A stretch of DNA of 8,717 nucleotides from Flavobacteriales bacterium UBA2798 (GTDB lineage: Bacteria; Bacteroidota; Bacteroidia; Flavobacteriales_D; UBA2798), in the NCBI GenBank assembly GCA_002351955.1, contig DEHO01000045.1, positions 12,346 to 21,062 of the forward strand, read 5' to 3'. Under the pieces are notes generated by a model, which searched no databases, was not told the DNA's origin, and saw only the letters and a list, made by a program, of their open reading frames with translations. The number at the start of each line of letters is the position of its first letter. Position 1 is the stretch's first letter. A program made the position numbers and the translations under genes. Positions 7,649 through 8,717 of the stretch are shown one piece after another.

Positions 7649-8017
7649 ATGAAAGCATTCTACACCATCCTCCTACTAGCACTCAGTAACACGTTCATGA
7701 CCTTTGCGTGGTATGGTCATTTGAAGTTTAAGGATATGAGTTGGGGCAAGAACCTGGGCCTGGTGGCAATCATTTTGATTAGCTGGGGTATTGCCTTGTT
7801 TGAATACATCTTACAAGTACCCGCCAACCGCATTGGCTTTAAAGAAAATGGTGGCCCGTTTTCATTAATGGAGCTAAAAGTAATGCAGGAAGTAATTACG
7901 TTGGTCGTATTCGTACTCTTCTCTCTTGTATTTTTCAAAACCGAAACCTTTCGGTGGAATCATTTAATCGGATTTATCTTTTTGATCCTGGCTGTTTATT
8001 TTGTTTTCAAGAAATAA
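7649..8017 (+). CDS. DUF486 family small membrane protein (DMT-like)
   Basis: This is a 122-residue integral membrane protein of the DUF486 family, often annotated 'DMT family protein'; no biochemical role is established for it. Four hydrophobic segments are visible at about 4-22, 36-55, 79-97 and 104-120. The family-like motif FEYILQVPANRIG (51-63) is followed by a polar loop containing ENGGPFSLMELKVMQE. The length fits a family of single four-helix units, which in related small transporters pair to form a dimer; that is an inference here. The ATG at 7649 is preferred over an upstream in-frame TTG at 7628, because that TTG lies inside the inverted repeat and the protein then begins M-K-A-F-Y with its first helix. 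No Shine-Dalgarno sequence or clear promoter is seen in the 88-base gap after ettA, so cotranscription with ettA is possible. Confidence 0.88.
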   Translation: MKAFYTILLLALSNTFMTFAWYGHLKFKDMSWGKNLGLVAIILISWGIALFEYILQVPANRIGFKENGGPFSLMELKVMQEVITLVVFVLFSLVFFKTETFRWNHLIGFIFLILAVYFVFKK

Positions 8018-8053
8018 TTTCGAATTCACAATTTAAAATTTTTAATTCGAAAT
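8017..8053. terminator. Probable bidirectional terminator between convergent genes
   Basis: A perfect 10-base inverted repeat, ATTTCGAATT (8017-8026) against AATTCGAAAT (8044-8053), surrounds a 17-base AT-rich loop. It starts at the last base of the plus-strand TAA stop and ends at the first base of the minus-strand stop, so it fills the whole gap between the two genes. A symmetric hairpin here could end transcription from either side. The stem is AT-rich and the T-runs lie in the loop, not after the stem, so strength is uncertain. It might instead be a member of an intergenic repeat family. Confidence 0.5.
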
Positions 8054-8717
8054 CATCTAATCTCCTCCCCAGGCTTTGTCTTCCAGCGCTCGTGCATCCA
8101 CACCCATTGTTCGGGATGTTCGCGTACTATTTGTTCGGTTACATTGGTAAAGTTCTGTGTGTTCACAACCAAATCAGTTTCTTCATCGCCAGTAATTACT
8201 AACGGTATTTCTGGCAATATGTGCATGTGTTGTTTGCCGTCTTCACCCAAATAAATATATGTTGGCACCACGGCACAACCGGTTCGCAATGCCAATACAG
8301 TTGCGCCTATGGGCGTTGCTGCTGGCATCCCAAAAAAATTAACAAAGCGACTTTTCACTTTCGTATCCTGATCGATCAGAATAGCAATCGATCCACCCGA
8401 CTTTAGGATCTTAAATAATCGCACACTCTCTTTGCCGCGTTCAATGGCAATTGCGCCAAACGCATTGCGGTATTCAAACAAGAGTTCGTTTAATCGTTCA
8501 TCTTTCAAAGCTGTCCCAATAATGTTGGGTTTCAGACCGCGCAATGCCATCTTGGTTACCTGTAGATCGAAAGCACCCAGATGCGATGTAAGAAACATAA
8601 CCCCTTTGCCTTTTGCGTGTGCCCGTTCATAATTCTCAAGGCCTTCGGTAACTAAAAATTTTTCAAGATCAGCAAGGGATTTTACTTTTAACGATCGCAG
8701 AATATCCCCTGCATTTT
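8053..8717 (-). CDS. LpxL/HtrB-like lysophospholipid (lipid A) acyltransferase, 5'-truncated
   Basis: The product belongs to the LpxL/LpxM-type acyltransferase family, which moves a fatty acyl chain from acyl-ACP to a lipid A precursor at the inner face of the cytoplasmic membrane. The frame stays open to the right edge of the window, so the gene starts outside; 220 residues are visible, against roughly 290-310 for the family. The missing part would hold the N-terminal membrane anchor. In visible numbering, GKGVMFLTSHLGAFDL at 36-51 contains the catalytic HX4D motif (H45, D50). Residues 107-138 give the second and third family blocks (SIAILIDQD, then VNFFGMPAATPIGA), followed by VVPTYIY at 149-155. 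The C-terminal block HPEQWVWMHERWKTKP (200-215) is characteristic. The stop is a TGA on the minus strand, and the gene converges on the DUF486 gene. A homologue acting on another glycolipid or aminolipid cannot be excluded. Confidence 0.9.
   Translation of the reverse strand, partial: NAGDILRSLKVKSLADLEKFLVTEGLENYERAHAKGKGVMFLTSHLGAFDLQVTKMALRGLKPNIIGTALKDERLNELLFEYRNAFGAIAIERGKESVRLFKILKSGGSIAILIDQDTKVKSRFVNFFGMPAATPIGATVLALRTGCAVVPTYIYLGEDGKQHMHILPEIPLVITGDEETDLVVNTQNFTNVTEQIVREHPEQWVWMHERWKTKPGEEIR

Noticed and set aside
8596..8598. The ATG on the minus strand just before the acyltransferase HX4D motif as the true gene start.
   Set aside because: The frame stays open for 39 more codons to the window edge, and the residues just before (GKGV) belong to the conserved block, so the gene begins off the right edge.

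Overview
The window looks like an ordinary chromosomal segment from a member of the Bacteroidota, of moderate GC content. The evidence is the style of the proteins, the absence of Shine-Dalgarno sequences before any start codon, a TAnnTTTG-type -7 promoter element before ettA, and short AT-rich palindromic repeats between genes. The exact taxon cannot be read from the sequence alone.

Bases 1-5732 hold a tightly packed tripartite efflux operon on the plus strand. It runs from the 3' part of a periplasmic adaptor (HlyD/MFP family, beginning before the window), through a 1175-residue RND inner-membrane permease, to a TolC-family outer-membrane channel. Adaptor and permease share an ATGA stop/start overlap, and the channel gene starts inside the 3' end of the permease gene. 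Together they would form a proton-driven pump spanning both membranes. The substrate cannot be predicted, and any upstream regulator lies outside the window.

After a 141-base gap with a recognisable Bacteroidota promoter comes ettA (5874-7559), encoding the ABC-F translation factor EttA. It is almost collinear with the E. coli protein from memory. An 88-base spacer follows, full of direct and inverted copies of an ATTGACAA motif around a CCCGAT/ATCGGG hairpin. Next is a small four-helix membrane protein of the DUF486 family (7649-8017).

The right end carries, on the minus strand, the 3' part of an LpxL/HtrB-like acyltransferase gene (8053-8717, its 5' end beyond the window). It converges on the DUF486 gene, and a perfect 10-base inverted repeat fills exactly the space between the two stop codons, probably a bidirectional terminator.

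I did not find a new biological system. The most unusual points are the extra membrane domain of about 145 residues at the C terminus of the RND permease, the loss in that permease of the transmembrane lysine of the AcrB proton relay, the divergent hairpin of the adaptor, and the structured intergenic repeats. No tRNA, rRNA, CRISPR array, transposase or phage gene is visible.
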